In this document: positions 9,565 through 17,805 of the stretch, in pieces
Numbering within the stretch: the first letter of the stretch is position 1
How the letters are laid out: each line of letters begins with the position of its first letter
Assembly: GCF_900113955.1 (NCBI RefSeq)
Contig: NZ_FORH01000004.1
Coordinates: forward strand, 248,001-312,000
DNA from: Celeribacter neptunius
GTDB taxonomy: Bacteria > Pseudomonadota > Alphaproteobacteria > Rhodobacterales > Rhodobacteraceae
Length of the DNA stretch: 64,000 nucleotides
Direction: 5' to 3'
Position numbers and translations under genes: made by a program
Notes under the pieces: model-generated
The model's input: the letters and a program-made list of their open reading frames with translations, nothing else
What the model was told of the DNA's origin: nothing
Database searches by the model: none

Positions 9565-10229
9565 CAGGCACCGGTGGCGACGAGTTGCCAGTTCGGATCG
9601 TTGGAACCAAGCACGCGGGCAAAGGTCCAGATGTCCTTTTGCCGTTTGATATCCTTGGCGTCACCTTCGACAATATCCCCTTGGGCATTGCGCACGACAG
9701 ACGTCGTTTCGCCAACGAAGCGGATCTTGATTTCCGCCTCATCGCTGGCGCGGTCAAAATCGGCATCTATGATCTGCAGTTCGCGCAGACCAACGAACTG
9801 GCTCTCGATGGTCAGGCCTTTGGCCTGGCGGTCGGCCACCACTGAGGCGAAAGCCTCATGGACATCCTCGGAAAGGAAGTCCTTGATACTGTCGAGATCG
9901 TCATGTTCGAAAGCCATGAGGATCATCTCATAGGCACCGCGGGCACCGGAAAGAAACTCGGCCACGCTGAACGAGGGCTCGACGCGTTTGATCGCGGCTA
10001 GATTCTCGGCGGCACGCGTGCCGGCTTCGACATTGTCGACAATGTCATGGTCCACACCGCCTTCGATCACCTCGAAATCGCGCTTGACCTGCGTGGCCTC
10101 CTCAGGCCCAGGAAATTCCGCACGGGGTTTTTCGAAACCTTCGCGAGTCCCCAAAACACTGCGCAGGCGCAGGATCAGAAAAATGGCTATGCCCGCGAGG
10201 ACAAGAATGGAAAGAAGGGAGTTCCCCAT
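9564..10229 (-). CDS. Tim44/TimA family inner-membrane protein
   Basis: Bacterial relative of mitochondrial Tim44. The alphaproteobacterial form (TimA) is membrane-anchored and its partner is not settled. The 221-aa protein has one N-terminal transmembrane helix (about residues 5-22, LLSILVLAGIAIFLIL), a charged linker, then the Tim44 domain over roughly residues 85-215 with SVAEFLSGARGAYEMI and the closing DIWTFARVLGSNDPNWQLVATGA pattern split over the last 25 residues. First gene of the Tim44-mltA-smr operon, divergent from fxsA and close to secB, which suggests but does not prove a role in export or envelope assembly. Confidence 0.9.
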   Translation of the reverse strand: MGNSLLSILVLAGIAIFLILRLRSVLGTREGFEKPRAEFPGPEEATQVKRDFEVIEGGVDHDIVDNVEAGTRAAENLAAIKRVEPSFSVAEFLSGARGAYEMILMAFEHDDLDSIKDFLSEDVHEAFASVVADRQAKGLTIESQFVGLRELQIIDADFDRASDEAEIKIRFVGETTSVVRNAQGDIVEGDAKDIKRQKDIWTFARVLGSNDPNWQLVATGA

Positions 10230-10335
10230 CGGCGATCAATCTCCGTGCATCATGGCAAAAGTCGTCTACCGACCTTATGTAGGTGACGCATCCCGCCAAG
10301 TCTACCGGTGGGCCGGAGAATAGAAAGAGGTTCCC

Positions 10336-10851
10336 ATGTGGCTTTTTGCGCTTTTTGTCGCTGTTCCGATCATCGAGATTGCCCTGTTCATCCAGGTGGG
10401 CGGGTTGATCGGTCTATGGCCAACGCTCTTGATCGTGATTGTGACAGCCATTCTCGGCACGACGCTGGTGCGGCAGCAGGGAGCTTTGGCCATGTCACAA
10501 TTGCGTCAATCCTTCTCGGAGCTGAACGATCCCTCCGAACCCCTGGCTCACGGGGCGATGATCCTCCTGTCGGGCGCGCTGCTACTGACACCCGGGTTTT
10601 TCACCGATACCGTCGGGTTTCTGCTGTTGATCCCCGGCTTTCGCAGCTTTGTCCTGAAAGAGCTGCGCAAACGCATTCAGGTCCAGAGTTTCGTGATGGG
10701 GCAACAGAGCATGCACCAGACCCGCGATCCCTTTACCGGTGATCCGCGCGGCGGGCGTGGCGATGGTCCGGATGTGATTGACGGTGAATTCGAAGAAATT
10801 GATCCGGAAAGCCGTAAAAATCGCGGGCCTTCGGGCTGGACTCGCCATTGA
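10336..10851 (+). CDS. fxsA: FxsA family membrane protein
   Basis: FxsA was named in E. coli for suppressing phage T7 exclusion by the F plasmid; its biochemical role is unknown. The 171-aa protein has the characteristic start (MWLFALFVAVPIIEI), transmembrane helices at about residues 3-20 and 25-43, the GALLLTPGFFTD motif near residues 78-89 and a third hydrophobic stretch to about residue 105, followed by a polar tail ending in SGWTRH. AGAGG lies upstream of the ATG. It shares a divergent promoter region with the Tim44-like gene and precedes secB, an arrangement conserved in related bacteria. Confidence 0.92.
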   Translation: MWLFALFVAVPIIEIALFIQVGGLIGLWPTLLIVIVTAILGTTLVRQQGALAMSQLRQSFSELNDPSEPLAHGAMILLSGALLLTPGFFTDTVGFLLLIPGFRSFVLKELRKRIQVQSFVMGQQSMHQTRDPFTGDPRGGRGDGPDVIDGEFEEIDPESRKNRGPSGWTRH

Positions 10852-10876
10852 GGCAAGCGCGACAACCTGATACAAA
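10848..10876 (+). promoter_or_regulatory. Sigma70-type promoter for secB
   Basis: TTGAGG (10848-10853), 17-base spacer, TACAAA (10871-10876), 32 bases before the secB ATG. The -35 overlaps the fxsA stop codon. Confidence 0.45.
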
Positions 10877-10908
10877 ACCACGAATTTCATTTTTCGAGGA
10901 CGAAACTC

Positions 10909-11418
10909 ATGGCCGAAAACGGCGCTACCCCCCAGACCGATGAGGCGGCTCAGCCGGCACCCGTCAAAATGCAAACCCTTGGCCAGTACATCCGGGATAT
11001 GTCGTTTGAAAATATCCTCGCCCAGAAGGGTCTGAAGGTTGAAGGCCGCCCGGCGATCTCCGTTCAAGTCGCGCTTGATGCGAAAAAACGCGACGAGGAC
11101 AATCAGTTCGAAGTCGCCACCAAGGTGAAGGTCGAATCCAAGACCGAGAGCGGCGATGCGACCCTGTTCATTCTCGAACTGGACTATGCTGGCGTCTTCC
11201 TGATCGAGAACGTGCCGGACGAACAGATGCACCCGTTCCTGATGATCGAATGCCCGCGCATGCTCTTCCCGTTCCTGCGCCGCGTCGTGCATGACGTGAC
11301 CCGCGACGGTGGCTTCCCGCCGCTGAATCTGGACAATATCGACTTCGTCCAACTCTATCGCCAGGACATGGCGCGCCGCGCCGAAGCGCAACAGGCCGCT
11401 GCTGCTCCGGCAAACTAA
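10909..11418 (+). CDS. secB: Protein-export chaperone SecB
   Basis: Homotetrameric cytoplasmic chaperone that keeps preproteins unfolded and hands them to SecA (secA is at 60474 in this window). The 169-aa protein contains the family core: QYIRDMSFE near residue 27, the VFLIENVPDEQ and CPRMLFPFLRR segments and GGFPPLNLDNIDF. The N-terminal 20 residues are polar and poorly conserved; the tail is alanine-rich. GAGGAC precedes the ATG. It converges with dnaQ, with nine bases between stops. Confidence 0.96.
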   Translation: MAENGATPQTDEAAQPAPVKMQTLGQYIRDMSFENILAQKGLKVEGRPAISVQVALDAKKRDEDNQFEVATKVKVESKTESGDATLFILELDYAGVFLIENVPDEQMHPFLMIECPRMLFPFLRRVVHDVTRDGGFPPLNLDNIDFVQLYRQDMARRAEAQQAAAAPAN

Positions 11419-11427
11419 GTCTCTATC

Positions 11428-12171
11428 TTAGCTGAATTTATTCCAAATCGCGCCGTCGCCCAGACCTTCAACGAATGAAGCATGGGCGGCGGCTTCTTCG
11501 TCTGTGATCCGGGGCGGGAGCGGGGCAGGGCGCCGGGACGGCCGCCAATTGTCCTCGGCCCCCGCCGCAGCGGCGCTGTCCTTTTTCTCGCTGACAGGGG
11601 CCAGCACCAGATCCGGCTGCCGCCCGCCAATGAGCTCGAGATAGACTTCCGCCAGAATTTCCGAGTCGAGCAACGCGCCGTGCAGCGTCCGCGAGGAGTT
11701 GTCGATGCCAAAGCGGCGGCATAGCGCGTCGAGAGTGGCGGGAGAGCCGGGAAATTTCTTGCGCGCCATGGCAAGCGTATCGACAGCTCGGTCATAGGGA
11801 ATTTCCGGCAGGCCGATCCAGCTCAGCTCGGCATTGAGGAATTTCATGTCGAAACTGGCATTGTGGATCACCAGCTTGGAATCCGGTCCGATGAAATCGA
11901 GAAAGGCCTGTCCCACCGCTTTGAAAAATGGTTTGTCGGCGAGGATCACCTCGCCATCTTTCGGTGGGCGTGGCGGTTGCAACAAGTCGGGACCGATGCC
12001 GTGCACCCCGAACGCCCCGTCCGGCATATGTCGATCCGGGTGAATATATTGGTGATAGGTGTTGCCCGAGGGCATGTGGTTGATCAGCTCGATCGCGCCG
12101 ATTTCCACGAGGCGGTCGCCACTAAAGGGGTCAAACCCGGTGGTTTCGGTATCGAGAACGATCTCACGCAT
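11428..12171 (-). CDS. dnaQ: DNA polymerase III epsilon subunit (3'-5' proofreading exonuclease)
   Basis: Proofreading subunit of the replicative polymerase. I start it at the ATG at 12171 ([12 protein letters not shown]), giving 247 aa; an upstream in-frame Met would lie deep in coaE and adds nonconserved residues. ExoI motif DTETTG begins at residue 7, ExoII is [14 protein letters not shown] and ExoIII is [10 protein letters not shown], so the catalytic acidic residues and histidine are present. The C-terminal 60 residues form the proline-rich linker and alpha-binding region. It overlaps the coaE stop by eight bases and ends the maf-aroE-coaE-dnaQ operon. Confidence 0.95.
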   Translation of the reverse strand: MREIVLDTETTGFDPFSGDRLVEIGAIELINHMPSGNTYHQYIHPDRHMPDGAFGVHGIGPDLLQPPRPPKDGEVILADKPFFKAVGQAFLDFIGPDSKLVIHNASFDMKFLNAELSWIGLPEIPYDRAVDTLAMARKKFPGSPATLDALCRRFGIDNSSRTLHGALLDSEILAEVYLELIGGRQPDLVLAPVSEKKDSAAAAGAEDNWRPSRRPAPLPPRITDEEAAAHASFVEGLGDGAIWNKFS

Positions 12172-12778
12172 GTTCAAGCTGGCTCCGTATCTGTGAAAGC
12201 ACATCCTGCACTTGCCGGCGGGCGGCTTCAAGGCTTGTGGTCTCGATCACGTAATCGGCGCGGGCGCGCTTTTCGGCATCGGGCAGCTGTTTCGCCAGAA
12301 TGGTCTGAAAATGCACCTCGGTCATGCCGGGACGGGCAAGCACACGCTCGGCCTGAGTTCTCGGATCGACGGAAACAACGACAACGGTGTCGACCGCCTT
12401 GTCGCCGCCGGTTTCGAACAGCAGCGGGATGTCGACCAGTATGATCGGGGCGGCGGAGGCTTGAATGAACTCCGTGCGGTCTTGTGCCACGAGCGGATGC
12501 ACGATGCTCTCGATCTCTTTCAAAGCACCCGGAGTTTCGGAGATGATCTTTTTCAAAAGTTCCTTGGACACCGCGCCATCTTCGATTGCAGCGGGAAAAA
12601 TCGCAGAGATTGCTGCAACCGCTTTCCCGTCTTTTGCATAAAGTCGCGCCACGGCCTCGTCGGCATCCCAGATCGGCACGCCTTCCTCGGCAAACATGCG
12701 TGCCGTTGTACTTTTTCCCATACCGATAGAGCCCGTGAGACCAATCAGATGCGGCCGTTGTGTTTTGGAGTTCGTCAT
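12164..12778 (-). CDS. coaE: Dephospho-CoA kinase
   Basis: Last step of coenzyme A synthesis: phosphorylation of the ribose 3'-OH of dephospho-CoA. The 204-aa protein has a P-loop [12 protein letters not shown] at about residues 13-24, [10 protein letters not shown] after it, the HPLV segment near residue 93 and [11 protein letters not shown] around residue 115. The ATG overlaps the aroE stop by four bases (ATGA) and its own stop overlaps dnaQ by eight, so the operon is fully coupled. The first eleven residues are a polar extension. Confidence 0.95.
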   Translation of the reverse strand: MTNSKTQRPHLIGLTGSIGMGKSTTARMFAEEGVPIWDADEAVARLYAKDGKAVAAISAIFPAAIEDGAVSKELLKKIISETPGALKEIESIVHPLVAQDRTEFIQASAAPIILVDIPLLFETGGDKAVDTVVVVSVDPRTQAERVLARPGMTEVHFQTILAKQLPDAEKRARADYVIETTSLEAARRQVQDVLSQIRSQLEHA

Positions 12779-13605
12779 AGGGACAGGATATGCGCTCGGG
12801 TGGCTTCATCGATCTCCGGACGCTGGTCGAACCAGCGCTCGAAGCCAGGAGCCGCCTGATAGAGCAACATCCCGAGGCCATCGACGATCTGACAGCCCTT
12901 ATCCGCCGCGCGCACCAGAAAGTCCGTGTGCAGCGGGGTATAGACGATATCCGTCACGACCGCGTCCGGGCTCAGGTGTTCAAAAGAGATCTTGAGCTCC
13001 GGCTGCCCCTCCATCCCGAGAGAGGTGGTGTTCACCACCGTGGTTGCCCCCTTGAGCATCTCATTGGCATTGACCCATTCAACCACGGAAATCTTGGTTC
13101 CGAATTCGGCCCTGAGCGCATCGGCGCGCGCCCGGGTACGGTTTGCAAGCCGGATTTCCGGCACGCCAACCTCAAGAAGCGAGGCGATGACCGCACGGGC
13201 AGCGCCACCAGCGCCCAAAACCGCGGCCGGGCCGGATTTCGGGTCCCAATCGGCATTGGAACGCAGATTTTCCACAAAACCATAACCATCTGTATTATCG
13301 GCATAAAGCTTGCCATCCGGCCGGAATATCAGCGTATTCGCCGCCCCGATCAGGGCGGCCCGATCGGTCACGATGTCGGCCAGCGCCAGGACGGATTCCT
13401 TATGTGGGATCGTCACATTCGCCCCGACAAAGCCCATTTTCGGCAGGGTTTTCAAAACCTGTTCGAGATCGATTTGTTCGACATGGAGCGGCACATAGTG
13501 CCCTTTGAGACCATAGCGGTTCAGCCAATAGCCATGAAGCGCCGGCGACTTGCTATGCGCAACCGGCGCGCCGATGACACCAGCCAGGGGAATTTTGGCA
13601 CTCAT
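12775..13605 (-). CDS. aroE: Shikimate dehydrogenase (NADP+)
   Basis: Reduces 3-dehydroshikimate in the chorismate pathway. 276 aa, typical length. The N-terminal substrate domain shows [14 protein letters not shown] (residues 12-25) and NVTIPHKE near residue 63, which contains the catalytic lysine. The Rossmann part has [10 protein letters not shown] near residue 130 and the NRTRARA motif that marks NADP preference. Overlaps maf upstream and coaE downstream by four bases each. Confidence 0.95.
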   Translation of the reverse strand: MSAKIPLAGVIGAPVAHSKSPALHGYWLNRYGLKGHYVPLHVEQIDLEQVLKTLPKMGFVGANVTIPHKESVLALADIVTDRAALIGAANTLIFRPDGKLYADNTDGYGFVENLRSNADWDPKSGPAAVLGAGGAARAVIASLLEVGVPEIRLANRTRARADALRAEFGTKISVVEWVNANEMLKGATTVVNTTSLGMEGQPELKISFEHLSPDAVVTDIVYTPLHTDFLVRAADKGCQIVDGLGMLLYQAAPGFERWFDQRPEIDEATRAHILSL

Positions 13606-14207
13606 GATGCGATGACCTTTCGTTCCGAAAGATATGACAGAAGCGGCAGCAGCGGCAAACCCAGCACGGTAAAATAGTCGCCATCAATCCGCGAAAACAA
13701 GCGCACGCCTTCGGCCTCGAGCATGTAAGACCCGACACAATGTCGAACCTCGTGCCAGTTGCGCGCAAGATAATCGTCGAGATAGTCATCCGAAATCCGG
13801 TTCATCTCAAGGCGCACCTCACCGACATGACGCCATTTCGGCTCGCCATTTTCATAGATGACCGCGGCGGAGAGTAGCTTGTGCCGCTCACCGCGCATCT
13901 CACCGAGGATCTCCCGCGCTTCCTCTATATCGCGAGCTTTGGAAATCAACCGGCCTTTGAAGGACAGGGTCTGGTCACAGCCGATGACCATGGCATCAGG
14001 ATGTTTCATCGAGACCTTGCGGGCTTTGCCCTCGGCCAGCGCATCCGCAATCTCGCGTGGGCTGGCACCTTCGCTTTGAAGCGTATCTCTGATCGCCTCT
14101 TCATCAATGCGACCGACAACAACATCAAAAGAAACACCGGCGTTGCGCAGCAAGGATTGGCGAATGTCGGACCCGGAGGCCAGGATCAGGTTGCGCGGGT
14201 TGTTCAT
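13602..14207 (-). CDS. Maf-like nucleoside triphosphate pyrophosphatase
   Basis: House-cleaning pyrophosphatase of the Maf family that hydrolyses noncanonical or modified nucleotides. The chosen start at 14207 (MNNPRNLILASGSD) gives 201 aa. An AGGAG lies 14 bases upstream, a little far, but there is no better start; a longer frame reaching 14381 has no family similarity and would run into the origin region. The LASGS motif at residues 8-12, the IGCDQTL segment with the catalytic aspartate, and a C-terminal VRLFSRIDGDYF region are visible. First gene of the leftward operon maf-aroE-coaE-dnaQ; it borders the predicted oriC. This locus is next to the origin in many alphaproteobacteria. Confidence 0.92.
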   Translation of the reverse strand: MNNPRNLILASGSDIRQSLLRNAGVSFDVVVGRIDEEAIRDTLQSEGASPREIADALAEGKARKVSMKHPDAMVIGCDQTLSFKGRLISKARDIEEAREILGEMRGERHKLLSAAVIYENGEPKWRHVGEVRLEMNRISDDYLDDYLARNWHEVRHCVGSYMLEAEGVRLFSRIDGDYFTVLGLPLLPLLSYLSERKVIAS

Positions 14208-14410
14208 AGACTTGTTGAAAACTCCTGTGTGAGTTGGTTGGTTTTTCCGTTCATAATCGCTGCGATCGCGATCCTTGGGATAAACCGGCCTTTCCGCGAA
14301 TTCCACACCTCGAGTTATCTGCGTGGGAAAGAGAAAATTCCATTGCAGGGAAAAGTAACATGTTCCCGCAACAGGTGCCATTCATCCTCTCTTCTACCAC
14401 CTGAAATATC

Positions 14411-14423
14411 AATCAATATATTG
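14411..14423 (+). promoter_or_regulatory. IHF binding site in oriC
   Basis: AATCAATATATTG fits the IHF consensus WATCAANNNNTTR at every defined position. It sits inside the AT-rich tract about 35 bases left of the first DnaA box, a usual arrangement in bacterial origins. Confidence 0.6.
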
Positions 14424-14456
14424 TAATTATACACTTTATTTCATTTTATGCGCAGC

Positions 14457-14465
14457 TGTGGATAA
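14457..14465 (-). other. DnaA box 1 (perfect)
   Basis: TGTGGATAA on the plus strand, i.e. TTATCCACA on the minus strand, a perfect match to the strong DnaA box. Confidence 0.8.
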
Positions 14466-14498
14466 GAAGATCAAAAGTTTTCAGAGCGTAGAAAACTC

Positions 14499-14507
14499 TG
14501 TGGAAAA
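14499..14507 (-). other. DnaA box 2
   Basis: TGTGGAAAA, i.e. TTTTCCACA on the minus strand, which satisfies the general TTWTNCACA consensus. Same orientation as box 1 and 42 bases from it, close to four helical turns. Confidence 0.65.
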
Positions 14508-14521
14508 GTAATTAATCCAGA

Positions 14522-14530
14522 CTATCCACA
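14522..14530 (+). other. DnaA box 3 (one mismatch)
   Basis: CTATCCACA, one base from TTATCCACA, in the orientation opposite to boxes 1 and 2 and just left of the second AT-rich tract. Confidence 0.55.
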
Positions 14531-14603
14531 GGCCCTACTAAATCATCATCCTTTTCTTTTTCTTTTATTATTTTATTTAGGAAGGAATTCAGAAAGGGAT
14601 CTC

Positions 14604-15056
14604 ATGGGCGATATACTGGCGACGATTTATCCATGGACGAAATCCATGCATGTGATTTCCGTGATCGCCTGGATGGCGGGACTGTTCTATTTGCCGCGCC
14701 TCTACGTGCGTCACACCGAAAGCGTGACGCAAGGAACGGAAACCGATCTCCTGTTTCAGGACATGGAGAAAAAGCTTCTGAAAATGATCATGAACCCGGC
14801 GATGATCTCGAGCTGGATTTTCGGTCTCTGCCTCGTGTTTACGCCCGGGATCGTCGACTGGAGCGCTGGCTGGTCCTGGATCAAAGCTGGGAGTGTCTTA
14901 GGCATGACATGGTTTCACATGTGGTGTGCCGCACGCAGACATGATTTCATCAATGGCACGAACACTCGAAGCGGGCGTCACTACCGGATGATGAACGAGT
15001 TGCCGACGCTTTTGATGATCTTCATCGTCGTGATGATTATCGCCAAGCCTTTTTGA
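14604..15056 (+). CDS. hemJ: Protoporphyrinogen IX oxidase HemJ
   Basis: Membrane protein that oxidises protoporphyrinogen IX to protoporphyrin IX in most alphaproteobacteria lacking HemG or HemY. The 150-aa protein has about four transmembrane helices. The conserved His16 in YPWTKSMHVISV, the WMAGLFYLPRLYVRH segment and the WFHMW region are family marks; the histidine is a proposed heme ligand. AAAGGGA precedes the ATG. It borders the predicted oriC, and hemH and hemW elsewhere in the window act in the same pathway. A 140-base gap with a promoter separates it from rho. Confidence 0.93.
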   Translation: MGDILATIYPWTKSMHVISVIAWMAGLFYLPRLYVRHTESVTQGTETDLLFQDMEKKLLKMIMNPAMISSWIFGLCLVFTPGIVDWSAGWSWIKAGSVLGMTWFHMWCAARRHDFINGTNTRSGRHYRMMNELPTLLMIFIVVMIIAKPF

Positions 15057-15077
15057 TCCGTGTTCGTCTCAGAAAGA

Positions 15078-15106
15078 TTGACTTAAGCGATCCCTGTTTC
15101 TATCTA
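15078..15106 (+). promoter_or_regulatory. Sigma70-type promoter for rho
   Basis: TTGACT (15078-15083), 17-base spacer, TATCTA (15101-15106). It predicts an untranslated leader of about 84 bases before the rho ATG, long enough for the autogenous control known for rho in other bacteria (inference). Confidence 0.55.
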
Positions 15107-15196
15107 TGCGCAAACCCCTGCCGTCCGGCAAAGGGATTCTCCAGTGATACATGACTGAAAAGACCCGCATGCAATGCCGGTCCGAATGGATTTTCT

Positions 15197-16468
15197 ATGA
15201 GTGATGAAACTCTCAATCTGGCTGACCTGAAAGCCAAGAGCCCAAAAGACCTTCTCGCCATGGCGGAAGAGTTGGAAATCGAAAACGCCTCGACCATGCG
15301 CAAGGGCGAGATGATGTTTTCGATCCTCAAGGAACGCGCCGAAGATGAATGGATCATCTATGGCGACGGTGTTCTCGAGGTTCTGCAAGACGGGTTTGGT
15401 TTTCTGCGCTCTCCCGAGGCCAACTACCTGCCGGGTCCTGACGATATCTATGTTTCGCCCGATGTGATCCGCCAATACGGGTTGCGCACCGGCGATACCG
15501 TCGAAGGTGTGATGCAGGCGCCGAATGACAACGAGCGCTATTTCGCGATCACCAAGGTCACGCAGATCAACTTTGAAGAGCCTGAAAAAGCTCGTCACAA
15601 GATCAACTTCGACAACCTGACGCCGCTTTACCCGGATGAGCGGCTCAAGATGGAAATCGAGGACCCGACGATCAAGGATCGCTCGGCCCGGATCATTGAC
15701 CTGGTGTCTCCGATCGGCAAAGGCCAGCGCGCCCTGATCGTGGCGCCGCCGCGCACCGGTAAAACCGTGCTGCTGCAAAACATTGCCCATTCGATCGAGA
15801 CCAACCATCCCGAGTGCTATCTCATCGTTCTGCTGATCGATGAACGCCCGGAAGAGGTCACCGACATGCAGCGGAGCGTGAAAGGGGAGGTCGTCTCCTC
15901 GACCTTTGACGAGCCGGCGCAGCGTCACGTTGCCGTCTCCGAAATGGTCATCGAGAAAGCCAAGCGTCTGGTCGAGCACAAGCGCGATGTGGTGATCCTT
16001 CTCGACTCGATCACCCGTCTTGGCCGCGCCTTCAACACCGTTGTGCCGTCCTCCGGTAAGGTGCTGACCGGTGGTGTGGATGCGAATGCTCTGCAGCGTC
16101 CGAAACGCTTCTTCGGGGCTGCCCGGAACATTGAAGAGGGTGGCTCTCTGACCATCATCGCCACCGCGCTGATCGACACCGGTTCGCGTATGGACGAGGT
16201 GATTTTCGAAGAATTTAAAGGCACCGGGAACTCCGAGATCGTTCTGGATCGCAAAGTCGCCGACAAGCGCGTCTTCCCGGCGATGGACATCCTCAAATCC
16301 GGCACCCGGAAAGAGGATCTTCTGGTCGATGCCAAAGATCTGCAAAAAACTTACGTGCTGCGCCGTATCCTCAACCCGATGGGGACCACGGATGCGATCG
16401 AATTCCTGATTTCCAAGCTGAAACAGACGAAAACCAACAGCGAGTTCTTCGATTCGATGAACGCATAA
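15197..16468 (+). CDS. rho: Transcription termination factor Rho
   Basis: Hexameric RNA-dependent ATPase that ends transcription of untranslated RNA. 423 aa, standard. The N-terminal helix bundle starts [14 protein letters not shown], followed by the cold-shock-like RNA-binding domain with [15 protein letters not shown], and the RecA-like domain with Walker A APPRTGKT at about 183-190, the catalytic [11 protein letters not shown] segment and the [10 protein letters not shown] motif. The Q-loop and R-loop regions are present. It is followed after 19 bases by mnmE, so mnmE may be in part co-transcribed. Confidence 0.97.
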   Translation: MSDETLNLADLKAKSPKDLLAMAEELEIENASTMRKGEMMFSILKERAEDEWIIYGDGVLEVLQDGFGFLRSPEANYLPGPDDIYVSPDVIRQYGLRTGDTVEGVMQAPNDNERYFAITKVTQINFEEPEKARHKINFDNLTPLYPDERLKMEIEDPTIKDRSARIIDLVSPIGKGQRALIVAPPRTGKTVLLQNIAHSIETNHPECYLIVLLIDERPEEVTDMQRSVKGEVVSSTFDEPAQRHVAVSEMVIEKAKRLVEHKRDVVILLDSITRLGRAFNTVVPSSGKVLTGGVDANALQRPKRFFGAARNIEEGGSLTIIATALIDTGSRMDEVIFEEFKGTGNSEIVLDRKVADKRVFPAMDILKSGTRKEDLLVDAKDLQKTYVLRRILNPMGTTDAIEFLISKLKQTKTNSEFFDSMNA

Positions 16469-16487
16469 GGGAAACGCGAGGATCGCG

Positions 16488-17774
16488 ATGGATACGATCT
16501 ACGCCTTGGCAAGTGCCCGCGGCAAAGCGGGTGTCGCAGTGGTCCGGATTTCCGGGCCGCTTGCGTTTTCGGCTGTCGAAACCCTCGCCGGCGATGTGCC
16601 CGCGCCGCGACGGACCGCGTTGCGCGCGTTGAGGACCGCGGATGGCGTGATGCTCGATGAAGCTCTGGTGATCTGTTTCGAGAAGGGCGCATCTTTCACT
16701 GGCGAGCAAAGCGCTGAGCTGCAGCTTCATGGCTCTGTCGCCATCGTCAATGCGGTGCTGCATGCGCTGTCCGACATGGATGGGTTGCGACTGGCCGAGG
16801 CAGGGGAGTTCACCCGGCGCGCGCTTGAGAACGAGCGTCTCGATCTGGCGCAGGTCGAAGGGCTTGCCGATCTCATCGAGGCGGAAACTGAAGCTCAGCG
16901 ACGTCAGGCGTTGAAGGTTTTCTCCGGCGCGCTTGGTGAAAAAGCGGAACGCTGGCGGGCTGCGCTTTTGCGCTCTGCGGCATTGATCGAGGCGACGATC
17001 GATTTTGCCGATGAGGAGGTCCCGGTCGATGTTTCTCCTGAGGTGCTCGAACTGATCGCCACAACCATGCTTGAGCTCGAAAGCGAGATTGCCGGCTCGA
17101 AAATGGCTGAACGTATTCGCGACGGGTTTGAAGTCGCTATCGTAGGTCCACCAAATGCAGGAAAATCCACTCTTTTGAATGCCTTGGCAGGACGTGAAGC
17201 GGCGATTACCTCGGAAATCGCCGGTACGACCCGCGATGTGATCGAAGTTCGGATGGAGCTCAAAGGTCTGCCCGTCACCTTGCTTGATACGGCCGGTCTG
17301 CGTGAGACCGAGGATGTCGTGGAAGCCATCGGCATCGATCGGGCGCGCAGCCGGGCAACGCAGGCTGATCTGCGGGTGATCCTTTTGTCGGACGCCGGGA
17401 GCGTGCCAGAGATTGAGGCGCAAGAGGGCGATCTGGTGTTGATCGGCAAGGATGATATCGGGCAATTCGAACATTCTGTCTCTGGCAAGACCGGCCAGGG
17501 CATTGATGCGATGGTCGCCCATATTTCCTCGACCCTGGCGTCGAGAGCTTCCGCCGCCTCGAGCGCGATCCGGGAACGTCATCGCGTTGCAATTCGTGAT
17601 GCGCTTCGCTCTATGGAATCGGCGCGCAATGAGGTATTGCTCGGGGCAGATCGCAGCGAATTGGCGGCCGAAGAGTTGCGGCGCGCCGTATATGCGCTGA
17701 ACTGCCTTGTCGGGCGGATCGATGTGGAAAATATCCTTGGAGAGATCTTCTCCAGTTTCTGTATCGGAAAGTGA
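16488..17774 (+). CDS. mnmE: tRNA uridine-5-carboxymethylaminomethyl(34) synthesis GTPase MnmE
   Basis: With MnmG it installs the cmnm5 group on U34 of several tRNAs. 428 aa. The N-terminal folate-binding domain ([10 protein letters not shown] start), the inserted G domain with GPPNAGKST at about residues 220-228 and DTAGLRET near 266, and the C-terminal FCIGK motif, whose cysteine is required for modification, are all visible. First of the mnmE-mnmG-rsmG-parA-parB series. Fourteen bases and a ribosome site separate its stop from the parS/mnmG start. Confidence 0.96.
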   Translation: MDTIYALASARGKAGVAVVRISGPLAFSAVETLAGDVPAPRRTALRALRTADGVMLDEALVICFEKGASFTGEQSAELQLHGSVAIVNAVLHALSDMDGLRLAEAGEFTRRALENERLDLAQVEGLADLIEAETEAQRRQALKVFSGALGEKAERWRAALLRSAALIEATIDFADEEVPVDVSPEVLELIATTMLELESEIAGSKMAERIRDGFEVAIVGPPNAGKSTLLNALAGREAAITSEIAGTTRDVIEVRMELKGLPVTLLDTAGLRETEDVVEAIGIDRARSRATQADLRVILLSDAGSVPEIEAQEGDLVLIGKDDIGQFEHSVSGKTGQGIDAMVAHISSTLASRASAASSAIRERHRVAIRDALRSMESARNEVLLGADRSELAAEELRRAVYALNCLVGRIDVENILGEIFSSFCIGK

Positions 17775-17789
17775 ATTAGACGCGAGGAG

Positions 17790-17805
17790 TGTTTCACGTG
17801 AAACA
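17790..17805. other. parS site 1 (ParB binding)
   Basis: TGTTTCACGTGAAACA, a perfect 16-bp match to the universal chromosomal parS palindrome. It lies between the mnmG ribosome site and start codon and covers both candidate start codons, about 3.2 kb from the predicted oriC and 3.3 kb from parB. Confidence 0.93.

Larger units (their letters stand above)
14208..14603. other. oriC: Predicted chromosomal replication origin (oriC)
   Basis: The only gap over 300 bases in the window and the only AT-rich one. It lies between maf (leftward) and hemJ (rightward). Inside are a DnaA box cluster at 14457-14530, a perfect IHF consensus at 14411-14423, an AT tract at 14404-14450 (40 of 47 bases A or T) and another at 14551-14580 (26 of 30), and an inverted repeat AGTTTTC/GAAAACT at 14476-14482 and 14491-14497. 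The flanking gene order matches origin-proximal loci of alphaproteobacteria such as Caulobacter, where rho, mnmE-mnmG, rsmG and parAB lie close by. The first 200 bases hold no clear elements besides a weak DnaA-like match at 14299-14307. I saw no GANTC site. Function is inferred. Confidence 0.85.

Noticed and set aside
11414-11431. CTAAG/CTTAG hairpin between secB and dnaQ as a terminator
   Set aside because: Only five A-T-rich base pairs and no proper T run; too weak to call.
14314-14322. TTATCTGCG as another DnaA box
   Set aside because: Three mismatches to TTATCCACA, including the core CACA; not better than chance in an AT-rich segment.
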